From NCBI RefSeq assembly GCF_007678255.1, contig NZ_VEED01000014.1:1-64000 (forward strand): a stretch of DNA of 64,000 nucleotides, given 5' to 3'. The DNA is from Bacillus sp. X1(2014) (lineage in GTDB: Bacteria > Bacillota > Bacilli > Bacillales_B > DSM-18226). A program made the translations under genes and the position numbers. The notes beneath the pieces were generated by a model that did not search any database, was not told where the DNA came from, and saw only the letters and a list, made by a program, of their open reading frames with translations. Below, piece after piece: positions 26,123 through 36,809 of the stretch. Positions within the stretch are counted from its first letter, which is position 1; each line of letters opens with the position of its first letter.

Positions 26123-27608
26123 TAGATTCCCCTTCCTTCATTCTTCGTATATGTACCTTACGATCTTTACTTACCTTTTTAATCAGAATTTCACTTAAAT
26201 ACATAAAACTATCCAGTTTAAAGATATAGGAAACCCCGACATAGATTATTCCACCACATAAAATTTGCAATCCCAATGTTGCTATAGCTGGAAGTGAAAG
26301 CCAAGTAATGGTATAGATCATCCCTCCCATTGTAATCGACAATATTAACGGTGGGGCAATATCACGAAATTGCTCTGCCATGGAGTAATTAATCAATTTT
26401 TTATTCGGAATCATGTTGATGAACATTGAAATACCTGCAAAAACAGCATTTGATATGGCAATTGCATATACATTTATGTTCATGGTCAACAAAAGCATTG
26501 CTACACCAATTACTTTTTTTAAGATTTCCAAATTCATCAATAAGTCACTTCGCCCTAAAGCCTTTATTGCTTGCCAGTTTGCCGTTTGCATTGGTTGAAA
26601 TAACCAATAGATGCAACAAATCTGTAAAAATGGAACAACAAACAACCACTTTTCAGTCAGTAAAACCAGAATGAGGGAATTTGCCACACTCATCAGGCCA
26701 ATCATAAGCGGAAAAATTAAATAGGCAGTAATTTTCATCGCTCTTCTCGTTACCGTTTTTAAACGGCTGATATCGTCATTTACCTCTGCCATCGCTGGAA
26801 AAACAACTTTTGCAATCGTAGAATTTATATTTGAAATAATAAGACTGGGAAATTGATTGCCTCTATTATAATAGGCCAAATCAGCCATTGTATAAATTTT
26901 ACCAATGGTTAGACTTCTTAATTCGTTATATCCGATATTAATAAAATCGGCTGCAACAAGTTTCCATCCAAAACCCACAAGTTCCTTAGCAGAATTTATA
27001 GAAAACAATAGTCTCGGTCTCCACTGTACTGTAAAAAACAGAACGATCGTTCCAACGATTGTATTAATTAGGGTTTGAGCTACTAATGCCCATACACCAA
27101 ATCCGTAATATGCCATTACAATACCAATTAACCCCGCCACTAATGTGCCACCCAAGTTTGAAAAAAAGAATTTTTTAAACATCATTCTTTTCGACACATA
27201 TGCTTGCTGGATCGTGCTAAAAGACGAAATGGGTATGATTAATGCTAGTACACGTAAAACCGATACTAAATCAGAATTTCCATAAAATTTCGCTATAAAT
27301 GGTGCTGTTAAAAATAGAATGGTATAAATAATAATGGACATAAAAAAACTGCAATAAAAGATCGTGGAAAAATCTGTCTCATCCGCATTCTTTTTTTGAA
27401 TTAATGATTCACCAATTCCGTTTGTTACGAATACACTCGCCAAATTAATAAACACAAGAATTAATGCCACCAAACCATATTCACTAGGCATAAGCAATCG
27501 CGCTAAAATAATCGATAAAGCAAATGAAGCACCTTGTGTGATAAATCGCTCACCAAATGACCAAAACAACCCAGATACAACTTTATTCTTAAGATTTTTT
27601 TCTTCCAT
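26106..27608 (-). CDS. wzx: Wzx-type polysaccharide flippase (MOP superfamily, TuaB-like)
   Basis: A 500-residue integral membrane protein with about 12-14 helices. The PST/Wzx start pattern is KNKVVSGLFWSFGERFITQGASFALSIILARLLMPSEYGL. It moves undecaprenyl-linked repeat units across the membrane. GAGAGG lies before the ATG, and a SinR-like box sits about 100 nt upstream, which suggests an internal promoter. Confidence 0.88.
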   Translation of the reverse strand: MEEKNLKNKVVSGLFWSFGERFITQGASFALSIILARLLMPSEYGLVALILVFINLASVFVTNGIGESLIQKKNADETDFSTIFYCSFFMSIIIYTILFLTAPFIAKFYGNSDLVSVLRVLALIIPISSFSTIQQAYVSKRMMFKKFFFSNLGGTLVAGLIGIVMAYYGFGVWALVAQTLINTIVGTIVLFFTVQWRPRLLFSINSAKELVGFGWKLVAADFINIGYNELRSLTIGKIYTMADLAYYNRGNQFPSLIISNINSTIAKVVFPAMAEVNDDISRLKTVTRRAMKITAYLIFPLMIGLMSVANSLILVLLTEKWLFVVPFLQICCIYWLFQPMQTANWQAIKALGRSDLLMNLEILKKVIGVAMLLLTMNINVYAIAISNAVFAGISMFINMIPNKKLINYSMAEQFRDIAPPLILSITMGGMIYTITWLSLPAIATLGLQILCGGIIYVGVSYIFKLDSFMYLSEILIKKVSKDRKVHIRRMKEGESIVKEN

Positions 27609-27709
27609 AAAAACCTCTCTGTCGATTTATTCATTCCCTGGTTAAGTGAATATTCACACAGGAGTTTCATCGATATTTTATTTTATTGACCGTTATAACA
27701 ATATTAAAC

Positions 27710-27725
27710 GTTCTTAAAAGAGAAC
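27710..27725. promoter_or_regulatory. SinR-like box upstream of wzx
   Basis: GTTCTTAAAAGAGAAC keeps both outer half-site cores (GTTCT, AGAAC) of the palindrome at 19412 and lies in the 132-bp gap between the glycosyltransferase and wzx genes. Confidence 0.45.
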
Positions 27726-27740
27726 AAACATGCATAAATT

Positions 27741-28904
27741 TTACATATTCTCCAGAGCATAATGGATTTTTCCTACCCAATTTCTATAATCAAACTTATT
27801 CTCAGCACATTTTCTTGCATTAAATGAAAGCTTTAATATTTCTTCATCAGGTAAAGACAGTGCTTTACGGATTTTTTCTAAACATGAATCGATATCGCAC
27901 CGATCAAAGATTAGGCTATTAATATCATCTTCTAAATAATATTTAGTATAATCTCCTACATTTGATGCAATTGGAATAACACCATAGCACATAACTTCAG
28001 GAACTTTACTTGGAAAATTAGCCAAAGTCAATTGATTTTCTTCTCTAGCCAAAATCAAAAAATGCATTGACTGATATAATTCTACCAATTTTTCATAATG
28101 CAACCATTTATGCACGACAAGAACACTTTTAATATGATCATATTCATGAGGCGACAAAAGATTTTTAATTTCCTCCTCCTTAATACCACATAAATGTAAT
28201 TCCACTCGTTCCTTTTCTTGAAAAGTCAATTGACTAAAACTTTTAAGAACTACCTCAATTGCATCTTTCATTAAACCATTACCTGGAAAAATAAACTTAA
28301 TTTTATTAAATGCTTTTTCTCCTACTGGGTATTCAAGTACATCGGCCATAATCGGTAATCGCATGCTTTTGCATTTATCACCAATTAAATGATCTTCAAT
28401 ATAGGAGGAAATGGGAAAAATTAAATCATGTTGTGGCATAAAATTTTCTAAATATGTGTAATACCTTTTTGCTCTCTGTTTTGATTCAAAATAACTGTTG
28501 GGAAACCACTCGACAACCATATTTGCTGTTTTAAATCCAATCTTTCTTTTATATTTTAATATCTCCCGATTAACATCTAAATCTCCAGAATACACCAATA
28601 CAATATCTTCTCTTGTAATATGATACTTCTTTAAGATATTAACTAAGATGTGCCCCTGATAATAGTGAAATTGCAGGCGTCGTAGAATTCTTGTTTTAGT
28701 TATATTATATGGAATAATTTTTATTCCCTTATATGAAAGATGACCTTCTTGAATTTGAAGTCTAAATTCTTCATTTATATCTGTAATAACATATACATCA
28801 TATTCCGCCTCTTTCAATGCCTGACTCAAATATTGAATATAATTAGCCTTTGATGATCCTCGAGGGAAATTTGCATAGCTAAAAATAAAAATTCTTTTCT
28901 TCAC
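27741..28904 (-). CDS. Family 4-like glycosyltransferase
   Basis: A 387-residue GT-B fold protein (N-terminal FSYANFPRGSSKANYIQYL, C-terminal KFIFPGNGLMKDAIEVVLKSF, PSKVPEVMCYGVIPIASNVGDY). It starts at a GTG preceded by GGAGG. It should transfer one sugar of the repeat unit on the cytosolic side; donor and acceptor are unknown. It lies 23 nt downstream of wzy in the same transcript. Confidence 0.78.
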   Translation of the reverse strand: MKKRIFIFSYANFPRGSSKANYIQYLSQALKEAEYDVYVITDINEEFRLQIQEGHLSYKGIKIIPYNITKTRILRRLQFHYYQGHILVNILKKYHITREDIVLVYSGDLDVNREILKYKRKIGFKTANMVVEWFPNSYFESKQRAKRYYTYLENFMPQHDLIFPISSYIEDHLIGDKCKSMRLPIMADVLEYPVGEKAFNKIKFIFPGNGLMKDAIEVVLKSFSQLTFQEKERVELHLCGIKEEEIKNLLSPHEYDHIKSVLVVHKWLHYEKLVELYQSMHFLILAREENQLTLANFPSKVPEVMCYGVIPIASNVGDYTKYYLEDDINSLIFDRCDIDSCLEKIRKALSLPDEEILKLSFNARKCAENKFDYRNWVGKIHYALENM

Positions 28905-28927
28905 TAAAATTCCTCCATATGCTTTGA

Positions 28928-30241
28928 CTAACTAATCAACTTATTTACTTCACTTCTCATCAAATTCCCGCTTGTTGTGGTTGAAGTTCCTGTATGAATG
29001 TTATGATTCTTTAAGACGACTCTTCTTGATTCTTTCACCATTTTATGGGCTCTTCCAATAAAAACAAATACTAATAGTGTACTCAGATTCCACCCTAATT
29101 TATAATAGACTGATAATCCACCTAAGGCTGCCAAAAAGAAGAAACTCATTAATCGGCATCCGAAAATAAAGGCTTCTTCATCTTTATTTAAAGTGCCTCT
29201 TTTTATCTTTCTGAATAAGTGACTTATCACACCTATTAAACAAAGAATTGGAACCATTCCATAATGAAACATCATATAAATAAATTGATTATCAAAATAC
29301 TTATAGTTGGGATTACCTAGAAAACTATAACCAGCATTCATTCCGTTGCCCCATATTAAACTAATTGGACTTACTTGTGAAAAGAAAGTTTCGTATTGTC
29401 CAAATCTAGTATCTTCACCAATTCGGTTAAAAAGGGCTCCTGTAATATTAGGAAATAAGACTATAATTGCGATAAAAACGAGCACCACAATACAAGCAGA
29501 CAATATTTTCTTAAAGAAACTATGTTTACCTGGGCTAAGGATCATTATTGAATAGAGTACTAAAACACCCTGAATAACCCAACTTCTTGAACGAATTAGA
29601 AAAGCACAAATTAATAAACAGATACCTAGAATATATTTGAAAGACTTATGGGTTCTTCTATTATCAGACATTCCTAATGCGTAACACCAATAAGCACTGA
29701 TTAGAACCGAAAACATTTCTTTACTTGGTGATGATCTCGTCTCAACTGAAATCCCATACTGTAAAATAAAGGAAATACCATTCCATAAAATAAGTACAAT
29801 CATTGTAACGATTATATATGGAATCACATTTTTCGCACTCTTAAATACAGTCTTATCATAACCAAGTAAATAAAATAATGGGATTAAACATAAATTTATT
29901 GAAATATCACTTAGAAAAATCTCTTGTAAATTTGCTTCAAAAACAGAGATCATACACCAAATAAAAAATACAAGAATACTAAAAGCAATAATCAAATTAA
30001 TTTTGCCTTTTCTTTGATTACTAAGTATGCAAAAAGCTAATAGAATATACAGTAAAAAGATAGCCATATTTAAGCATGCCGATGTTAATGTAGAGTAATG
30101 AAATAAATAAGTGTATGCCATCGAACCATCAGGAATCCAAGAACCCGTCATTCCTGGCAATATTAAATTAATTAGCATGAGCAATATGATGCTATTAAAT
30201 AGCAATCCTTTTATATTAATTCTCAACTCATTTAGATGCAT
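28928..30241 (-). CDS. wzy: Wzy-like O-antigen/exopolysaccharide polymerase
   Basis: A 437-residue protein with about ten to twelve hydrophobic helices and a large loop in the second half (FGQYETFFSQVSPISLIWGNG, the O-antigen ligase/polymerase region). It is expected to polymerise repeat units on the outer face. The start at 30241 follows AGGGGT; an upstream GTG at 30295 is less likely. Wzy proteins are poorly conserved, and the call rests on topology and position between glycosyltransferases and Wzx. Confidence 0.78.
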   Translation of the reverse strand: MHLNELRINIKGLLFNSIILLMLINLILPGMTGSWIPDGSMAYTYLFHYSTLTSACLNMAIFLLYILLAFCILSNQRKGKINLIIAFSILVFFIWCMISVFEANLQEIFLSDISINLCLIPLFYLLGYDKTVFKSAKNVIPYIIVTMIVLILWNGISFILQYGISVETRSSPSKEMFSVLISAYWCYALGMSDNRRTHKSFKYILGICLLICAFLIRSRSWVIQGVLVLYSIMILSPGKHSFFKKILSACIVVLVFIAIIVLFPNITGALFNRIGEDTRFGQYETFFSQVSPISLIWGNGMNAGYSFLGNPNYKYFDNQFIYMMFHYGMVPILCLIGVISHLFRKIKRGTLNKDEEAFIFGCRLMSFFFLAALGGLSVYYKLGWNLSTLLVFVFIGRAHKMVKESRRVVLKNHNIHTGTSTTTSGNLMRSEVNKLIS

Positions 30242-30334
30242 AGTTTTACCCCTAGTAGCGATCCAATGGTCCAGTAATCTGGTACAATCCCCCACTGGCT
30301 GCCGATTAATATTGACTTCTTTTGAACATCCTTT

Positions 30335-31432
30335 CTAAACGCCATTCTCTATTAATTGATTTATTTCCCTTTTAAAACTGTCAATTACGATATCAATTTG
30401 AAATTCTTCTTTAACTTTTTTCTTGGCTGCTCTTCCTGCTTCTTGACAAAATAAAGGATTTTCTAGACAGTAATTAATTGCAGAAACTAATTCATCGACC
30501 TCATTACTTTTAATCAAGATACCGTTCTCCTTATTTTGTATTAGATCCTTAGGGCCAGTCGGACAATCTGTTGATATACAAGGCAATCCAACAGCCATCG
30601 CCTCCAATAGGGCATTCGGCATCCCTTCATAGTTTGACGATAAAACAAAAAGATCTGTAGACATCAGCTCATCTGCAACGTTAGATACTCTTCCCTTAAA
30701 AGCCACAACATCCTCTATTCCTAGTTTTTTTACTAAATCCTTCAAATTGTTTTCCTCTTCACCTTCCCCATATAGATTCAATCTTAAGGACCTATTCGTT
30801 TTATAAACTATTGCAAATGCTTGAATTAATAGTCGTTGGTTTTTCTGAGCACTTAATCTTCCAAAAGTAGCTATTTCTGTAATGAATTCTCTTCTCTGAT
30901 AATTGCAATCTATTAAGACACTGCTTACCGGATTAGGCACCACAATCATTTTTTTTCTTACAAATTTCGGAAAAAATTCAGCTTGTTCTTCAGTTTGCAG
31001 AAAAATCCCCGTTGATAATAATGCAACTATCTTCCCAATCCACCTCATCATTTTAGATTCTGGATAGAGAAATGGATTATTTCTGACAGTAAATATGAAT
31101 GGAATTTTCATAAATCTTGATGCTAAATAGAAATGATTTACTTGATCAGGTAGAAACGGAATGATAATATCAGGATCGATTTCATGTATCATTTTTCTCA
31201 TTACTAAAAATTTTTGTGTATAATAATAAATCTTATTTTCACCATTTCTTTTAGGTAATAGGTGGAGTTTCACTTTATCAGAAATAGGGTATTCATTATT
31301 CATTCTTTCATATAGTATCAAATGAACATCATAACCTTTCTCAGCCATTCCACTTGCTAATATTGATACAACCCTCTCTGCTCCACCAGATGTAAGAGAA
31401 TTCGTTACAAAAAGATACTTATTAGCAGGCAT
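30335..31432 (-). CDS. GT4 glycosyltransferase
   Basis: A 365-residue retaining glycosyltransferase (GT-B). FVTNSLTSGGAERVVSILA is at the N-terminus. RLSAQKNQRLLIQAF and the donor-binding E-x7-E region (SNYEGMPNALLEAMAVGLPCISTDCPTG) are in the C-terminal half. AAGGGGATTT fixes the start at 31432. It resembles GalNAc/fucosyl-type transferases of capsule clusters; the donor is not determinable. Confidence 0.85.
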   Translation of the reverse strand: MPANKYLFVTNSLTSGGAERVVSILASGMAEKGYDVHLILYERMNNEYPISDKVKLHLLPKRNGENKIYYYTQKFLVMRKMIHEIDPDIIIPFLPDQVNHFYLASRFMKIPFIFTVRNNPFLYPESKMMRWIGKIVALLSTGIFLQTEEQAEFFPKFVRKKMIVVPNPVSSVLIDCNYQRREFITEIATFGRLSAQKNQRLLIQAFAIVYKTNRSLRLNLYGEGEEENNLKDLVKKLGIEDVVAFKGRVSNVADELMSTDLFVLSSNYEGMPNALLEAMAVGLPCISTDCPTGPKDLIQNKENGILIKSNEVDELVSAINYCLENPLFCQEAGRAAKKKVKEEFQIDIVIDSFKREINQLIENGV

Positions 31433-31496
31433 ATCAAATCCCCTTAGACAATTTTTCAAATTTAAGCGCAGGCGCCAGAAGTGCTAGTTATTATTT

Positions 31497-32702
31497 TTAG
31501 TTGATTTGATTGTAATACATTTCAACCAAGTCCTCGTTGCCATATTCGTGTTTTTGTAAAAAGTCACTCAATTGTAACCGTTTATTTGGATTGCTCAATA
31601 AATCTATAATTGCCTCAGCGATTTGATGAGGTTCAAGAGGGACTATGATTCCTTCTGAGCCTCCAATAATTTGATCCTTAACGGTATCATAATTTGAAAC
31701 AACAATTGGTTTCGCTAAGATTTTAGCTTCATCCAGCACAACAGATTTCCCTTCATATCTCGATGGTTGAACGACGATATCACAAAAATGGCAATACGGG
31801 TATGGATTCTCCCTGGTCCCTAATAAAATAACTTTGTTTTCTACCTGTGCATCATTTATTTGCTTTTGTAATTTTTCTCTTAGTTCACCCTGCCCGATAA
31901 TATACCAGATAAAATTAATGTTTTGATCCTGCATCACTTTTGCCGCTTGAATGGCCACATCAAATCCTTTTTGGCTGCTTAACCTACCAATTGAAAGTAG
32001 TATAGGCTTCTTGGGATCCGTTGCTCTAACTGCCTTATATTCATTCGGAAGAAAATCAAGCGCCATTTTCTTTATGAAAGAGGATGATGTGAGATTCGGT
32101 ATAGATACTGTCCTGTCAGCAAAATCAGAAAAAATATCACTAAATATTTTTACGCATTCATCTGATATTGAAACGATTCGATTGAATTTCGCGAAATATG
32201 GTCTATCTAACTCTCGATCAAACCCATCGGCATTATAATCATTGTGTACCCATGTAATCTTTTTCTTTGCCTTTACCTTATCAGCTACATAGTACATAGC
32301 TTCACCGTGCATATAAGAAATAGCTACGTCATATTCTCCTGGTAAATCCTTAATAGCATTTCTATAGAATGTGTTCCATCGGAATTGTTTCCCCTTATTA
32401 GTATTGCTTCTATATCTTAACCGTGTATAAAATGTTCCAACATACCTTCTAAAACCTACATTTAAGGAAGAAATTTTTTTGATTCCGTCCGGATCCAAAG
32501 GTTTGAATGCATATTTCAATGTGTTAGGTATGCTTAAAATATTTACCTCTTTCGGTACTTGTTTAATAAAGGCACCCTCATGTTTAAATAACAACAAATC
32601 CACCTTGTACTTTGAATAATCAAAAAGATTAAGTGAATTAACCAGGCTTTTTTCTGCTCCACCAGTGTTTAATGCTGAAATAACAAAAAGTACTTTTTTC
32701 AT
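31497..32702 (-). CDS. GT4 glycosyltransferase
   Basis: A 401-residue GT-B enzyme beginning MKKVLFVISALNTGGAEKSL. The C-terminal signature is SIGRLSSQKGFDVAIQAAKVM, then PSRYEGKSVVLDEAKILAKPIV. AGGGGATG lies 9 nt before the chosen ATG; an ATG 9 nt further up is too close to that site. It is one of five transferases that assemble the repeat unit. Confidence 0.85.
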   Translation of the reverse strand: MKKVLFVISALNTGGAEKSLVNSLNLFDYSKYKVDLLLFKHEGAFIKQVPKEVNILSIPNTLKYAFKPLDPDGIKKISSLNVGFRRYVGTFYTRLRYRSNTNKGKQFRWNTFYRNAIKDLPGEYDVAISYMHGEAMYYVADKVKAKKKITWVHNDYNADGFDRELDRPYFAKFNRIVSISDECVKIFSDIFSDFADRTVSIPNLTSSSFIKKMALDFLPNEYKAVRATDPKKPILLSIGRLSSQKGFDVAIQAAKVMQDQNINFIWYIIGQGELREKLQKQINDAQVENKVILLGTRENPYPYCHFCDIVVQPSRYEGKSVVLDEAKILAKPIVVSNYDTVKDQIIGGSEGIIVPLEPHQIAEAIIDLLSNPNKRLQLSDFLQKHEYGNEDLVEMYYNQIN

Positions 32703-32766
32703 ATAAATCATCCCCTATATGAGGTACAACTGCTTATCAATTACAAATATCAGAGAATGTATCTTA

Positions 32767-33864
32767 TTATTCCATTAATCTAGAAATTGCTTTTAATATA
32801 GAGGTTTTAACCCTATCCTCTGTATAGTTTTCTTTTATCCGATCGTAAACAAATTTTGAATAGATCCCCCACGACATGTCCCGGATAATCTTATCAACGA
32901 CATTAGCGTATCCCATCGGATCCATATCATTAACCACTAGTTCCTGTTTAGCAACGATACTACTATTAAATCCTGCTGAACTGACAACTGGGACCACACC
33001 GAATGTCATAGCTTCTGTGAGTGAATTGGAATGGCCCTCCTTTTTCTCCTGCGAAGGAAAAATAAAAAAGTGTGCTCTTTGTAATTCTTCGCTTATAATT
33101 TCAAAGGGCTGCTGTCCTAAAAATCTGATTGTGCCCTCAGGAATATTCATGTTAGCTATACGCTGATCCAAGTCTTTTTTATATTCTTCTGTATAAGATC
33201 CAATAATAATCGTTTCAACTTTGTAGCCTCTTTTTAGAAGTTCATTACACAGATCGACAATTAATCCAACATTTTTTGTCTTAGTAACTCGACCAAAGTA
33301 GATCAATCTAACAACATCTAGAGGACGCTCTGCATTATACTCCTTCAAACTCTTGTTTAATACATAGTTAGGAGAATATACAGATTTCCTTTTATATTGT
33401 CGCTCTATAAACTCTACGTATTCGAGCCCTTGACAAAACACTGTATCCACTTGCTTTAGGATAGAACCCATAATCAACCTATAAAGTTTTCCATATTCAA
33501 AATAAGCCTTAACCAATCTACCGTTCCTTGCTTCATAAATAGTCTTTCTAGAAAGTAACTTTCCAGACATTATAATTAACCATTCCAAGTAAACATTTTT
33601 TTCGTAGAAACCAACTGTATATAAGATAGCACCATTATTAGATGCTAATGCTTTCAAAAGTCTAATATATCCTTTCAGAGCCATTTTTAAATAAGTCATG
33701 ACTCCATTCTTTCCCATTATAGGTTTATCAATTGTAATAACGTCAAACCCATTTCCATTTAAAATATCTCTCGTTCTACGGCACCCAATTTCACCTCCTC
33801 CCAATTGATATCGTGGTAAATTTGTACCCACTGGAGCATAAAAGACAATAACATTTTTTTTCAT
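32767..33864 (-). CDS. GT4 glycosyltransferase
   Basis: A 365-residue GT-B protein (N-terminus FYAPVGTNLPRYQLGGGEIGCRRT, C-terminal YFGRVTKTKNVGLIVDLCN, FPSQEKKEGHSNSLTEAMTFGVVPV). The ATG starts 1 nt after the stop of the WecG/TagA-like gene, and its GAGGTAAG site overlaps that stop, so translation is coupled. The sugar specificity is unknown. Confidence 0.83.
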   Translation of the reverse strand: MKKNVIVFYAPVGTNLPRYQLGGGEIGCRRTRDILNGNGFDVITIDKPIMGKNGVMTYLKMALKGYIRLLKALASNNGAILYTVGFYEKNVYLEWLIIMSGKLLSRKTIYEARNGRLVKAYFEYGKLYRLIMGSILKQVDTVFCQGLEYVEFIERQYKRKSVYSPNYVLNKSLKEYNAERPLDVVRLIYFGRVTKTKNVGLIVDLCNELLKRGYKVETIIIGSYTEEYKKDLDQRIANMNIPEGTIRFLGQQPFEIISEELQRAHFFIFPSQEKKEGHSNSLTEAMTFGVVPVVSSAGFNSSIVAKQELVVNDMDPMGYANVVDKIIRDMSWGIYSKFVYDRIKENYTEDRVKTSILKAISRLME

Positions 33865-33865
33865 A

Positions 33866-34669
33866 TCACTTACCTCTTGCTATTAACCATACAAACTTTG
33901 TATTAGTGTAGAGATATCTCTTAAACAATCTTTTCGGATCTTGCATCAACCGGTACAACCATTCCAAATTACTCTTCTGCATCCATTCAGGTGCCCTAGA
34001 AATATTTCCTGCATAGTACTCAAATCCAGCACCAATACCAATCATCAAGCCGTTTACCATGCCCTGATGAGCTGCCATCCACCGTTCTTGCTTTGGCGCA
34101 CCAAGGCCCACCCAAACAAAGTCAGGCTTTGTGTCATTGATGACCTTAACACAAGCATCATCCTCCTCTTCTGACATGGGACGAAAAGGAGGACTATACA
34201 TCCCAGCAATCTCTAAACCAGGATAGTTTTCTTTGAGATTCCTCATGAGTTTTTCTAAGGTTGCTTCAGTAGAGCCATAGAAATAATGACGATATCCTTT
34301 CTCAGCTGAAATCTTAAAAATTTCTTCCATAAGACTTGGACCAGTTGTTCTTGCCATGTTTTTATGGCCACGTTTTCTTCCAATAGTAGAAAGAGGACCA
34401 CCATCCGGAATGGCCATAATACCACCATTCTGAATAGCACAATAATCCGGTTCTTCATAGCTAGTTACTGTGGTATGCACATTGGAAACACAGATGTAGT
34501 CACCAGTTAAATCTTTTAAATTTTCATTTAAATAATCAACTAACCACTCCATATTAATCTCGGCAATCTTTACTCCCAAGATATTACATGTAGGGATTTT
34601 CGATTTATCAACTTTTCGAAAATAACTCTCAACAGGTTCATCTACAGTCTTTCTCAACACATTTGACAT
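33866..34669 (-). CDS. WecG/TagA/CpsF-family (GT26) glycosyltransferase
   Basis: A 267-residue enzyme with the GT26 marks: CVSNVHTTVTSYEEPDY, IPDGGPLSTIGRKRG, RTTGPSLMEEIF, FYGSTEATLEKLM, then PDFVWVGLGAPKQERWM and GIGAGFEYYAGNISRAPEWMQKSNLEWLYRLMQDPKRLFKRYL. Members add N-acetylmannosamine(uronate) or a related sugar to a lipid-linked acceptor. The start at 34669 is preferred because GGGGG lies 8 nt upstream. Confidence 0.88.
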   Translation of the reverse strand: MSNVLRKTVDEPVESYFRKVDKSKIPTCNILGVKIAEINMEWLVDYLNENLKDLTGDYICVSNVHTTVTSYEEPDYCAIQNGGIMAIPDGGPLSTIGRKRGHKNMARTTGPSLMEEIFKISAEKGYRHYFYGSTEATLEKLMRNLKENYPGLEIAGMYSPPFRPMSEEEDDACVKVINDTKPDFVWVGLGAPKQERWMAAHQGMVNGLMIGIGAGFEYYAGNISRAPEWMQKSNLEWLYRLMQDPKRLFKRYLYTNTKFVWLIARGK

Positions 34670-34742
34670 ATGTGGCATCCCCCAATTGAATTATGAAATA
34701 ATAGTTGAATATTCTGTTAAACCACTCTAAAAAAAGTGATGA

Positions 34743-35834
34743 TTACGCATGAACATAATCAAACATCTTTTTAGCTATGTCTTCCTTCTCAACTTTCTTC
34801 ATATCCGCCTCGACCATGATACGAACTAACTCTTGGAAGGAAGTTCTTGTCGGATTCCAACCTAATAATGTTCTTGCTTTTGTTGGGTCTCCCAATAATT
34901 GATCTACTTCTGCAGGTCGGAAGAATTTAGGATCCACTTCAACAATTACTTCACCGGTTGCTTTGTTAACACCTTTCTCTACTATTCCTTGTCCTGTCCA
35001 CTCAATATCAACACCAACATGTTTGAATGCTAACTCTACGAATTCACGTACAGTATGCATTTCACCAGTTGCGATTACAAAGTCCTCCGGTTTTTGGTGC
35101 TGAAGGATTAGCCACATACATTCAACATAATCTTTCGCATAACCCCAATCACGTAAAGAGTCTAAATTTCCTAATAATAATTTCTTTTGTTTTCCCTGAG
35201 CAATTCTCGCTGCTGCAAGTGTGATTTTTCGGGTTACGAACGTTTCACCACGACGTTCTGATTCATGATTGAACAAGATCCCATTTACTGCAAACATATT
35301 ATAAGATTCACGATAATTTTTTGTGATCCAGTATCCATATATCTTTGATACTCCATATGGGGATCGCGGATAAAATGGAGTTGTCTCTTTTTGTGGAACT
35401 TCCTGAACTTTTCCATAAAGTTCAGAAGTGGAAGCTTGATAAACACGTGTTTTTTCTGTTAATCCTAAAATACGAACGGCTTCCAAAATATTTAATGTGC
35501 CTTTTGCATCCACATCTAATGTATATCCTGGCATATCAAAAGAAACTCGAACATGGGATTGGGCTGCTAGATTGTAAATTTCATCTGGTTGGATGTCACC
35601 AATTATTCGAGTAACGTTTAAAGCATCTGTAACATCTCCGTAGTGAAGGTGGAAATTTTGGTTATTTATTATTGCATTTGCTTCTTCAACAGTAAGGATT
35701 CCTTCTAATCGTTCTTGATTATAAGAAGAGCTGCGGCGAATTATACCGTGAACCTCATATCCTTTCTCCAATAAAAATTCCGCCAAGTATGAACCATCTT
35801 GTCCTGTTACACCGGTAATTAATGCTTTTTTCAT
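34743..35834 (-). CDS. gmd: GDP-mannose 4,6-dehydratase
   Basis: A 363-residue SDR with [20 protein letters not shown], the [12 protein letters not shown] catalytic Tyr/Lys segment and [21 protein letters not shown]. All are diagnostic of Gmd. It converts GDP-mannose to GDP-4-keto-6-deoxymannose. GGAGGAATT precedes the ATG, which overlaps the fcl stop by 4 nt. With Fcl and ManC it supplies GDP-L-fucose, so the polymer very probably contains fucose. Confidence 0.95.
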   Translation of the reverse strand: MKKALITGVTGQDGSYLAEFLLEKGYEVHGIIRRSSSYNQERLEGILTVEEANAIINNQNFHLHYGDVTDALNVTRIIGDIQPDEIYNLAAQSHVRVSFDMPGYTLDVDAKGTLNILEAVRILGLTEKTRVYQASTSELYGKVQEVPQKETTPFYPRSPYGVSKIYGYWITKNYRESYNMFAVNGILFNHESERRGETFVTRKITLAAARIAQGKQKKLLLGNLDSLRDWGYAKDYVECMWLILQHQKPEDFVIATGEMHTVREFVELAFKHVGVDIEWTGQGIVEKGVNKATGEVIVEVDPKFFRPAEVDQLLGDPTKARTLLGWNPTRTSFQELVRIMVEADMKKVEKEDIAKKMFDYVHA

Positions 35835-36793
35835 ACAATTCCTCCAATATATTTATTTACTTTTGAAAATTCATTTTCCAAAAACCATCCATATGCTTTT
35901 TGTATTCCTATTTCTAAAGGCGTACTCGCTTTCCATCCTAATGAATTAATTTTAGATACATCTACTAATTTCCGAGGTGTTCCATCAGGTTTTGTTGTAT
36001 CAAATAGGATTTCACCCTCGAAGCCAATAACTTTTTTAATAGTTTCAGAAAGATCCTTAATTGAAATATCTTCTCCAAATCCAACATTTACTATTTCATT
36101 TCCTTCATACTTATTCATTAAGAACACGCACGCATCTGCTAAATCATCCGAATACAGGAATTCTCTTTTTGGTGTTCCTGTTCCCCATACCTGGACAACA
36201 GGTATGTTGTTGATTTTTGCTTCATGGAATTTGCGAATTAACGCTGGCAAAACATGTGATGTATGTAAATCAAAATTATCATTTGGACCATATAAGTTCG
36301 TTGGCATAATGGAAATGTATTTAGTTCCATATTGTCTATTGTAGGATTGACACATTTTGATTCCGGCAATTTTGGCAATTGCATACGGTTCATTTGTGGG
36401 TTCTAGTTCACCACTTAATAAATATTCTTCTTTTAGTGGCTGAGGAGCAAATTTAGGATAAATGCAAGTACTTCCTAAGAAAAGTAGTTTCTTTACGCCG
36501 GTTTTATATGCTGCATCGATCACATTGGTTTGTATTAAGAGATTATCGCGAATGAAATCTGCTGGGTATTCGTTGTTTGCTACAATTCCCCCAACTTTTG
36601 CAGCAGCTAAAAACACATACTCAATTTCTTCTTCTTCGAAAAAGTCTAAAACATTCTCAAAATTTCGCAGATCTAATTCATTGCTAGTTTTATAAACTAG
36701 TTTTGTATACCCCTCGATTTCCAATTCCCTTAAAATGGCAGAGCCAACTAATCCTCGATGCCCAGCAATATATATTTTTGAATGTTTTTCCAT
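35831..36793 (-). CDS. fcl: GDP-L-fucose synthase
   Basis: A 320-residue bifunctional epimerase/reductase (WcaG). Motifs are [44 protein letters not shown] and [13 protein letters not shown]. It finishes GDP-L-fucose synthesis from the Gmd product. GGGAGTG precedes the ATG, and it overlaps gmd. Confidence 0.95.
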   Translation of the reverse strand: MEKHSKIYIAGHRGLVGSAILRELEIEGYTKLVYKTSNELDLRNFENVLDFFEEEEIEYVFLAAAKVGGIVANNEYPADFIRDNLLIQTNVIDAAYKTGVKKLLFLGSTCIYPKFAPQPLKEEYLLSGELEPTNEPYAIAKIAGIKMCQSYNRQYGTKYISIMPTNLYGPNDNFDLHTSHVLPALIRKFHEAKINNIPVVQVWGTGTPKREFLYSDDLADACVFLMNKYEGNEIVNVGFGEDISIKDLSETIKKVIGFEGEILFDTTKPDGTPRKLVDVSKINSLGWKASTPLEIGIQKAYGWFLENEFSKVNKYIGGIV

Positions 36794-36809
36794 CCAAACA
36801 CTCCCTTAG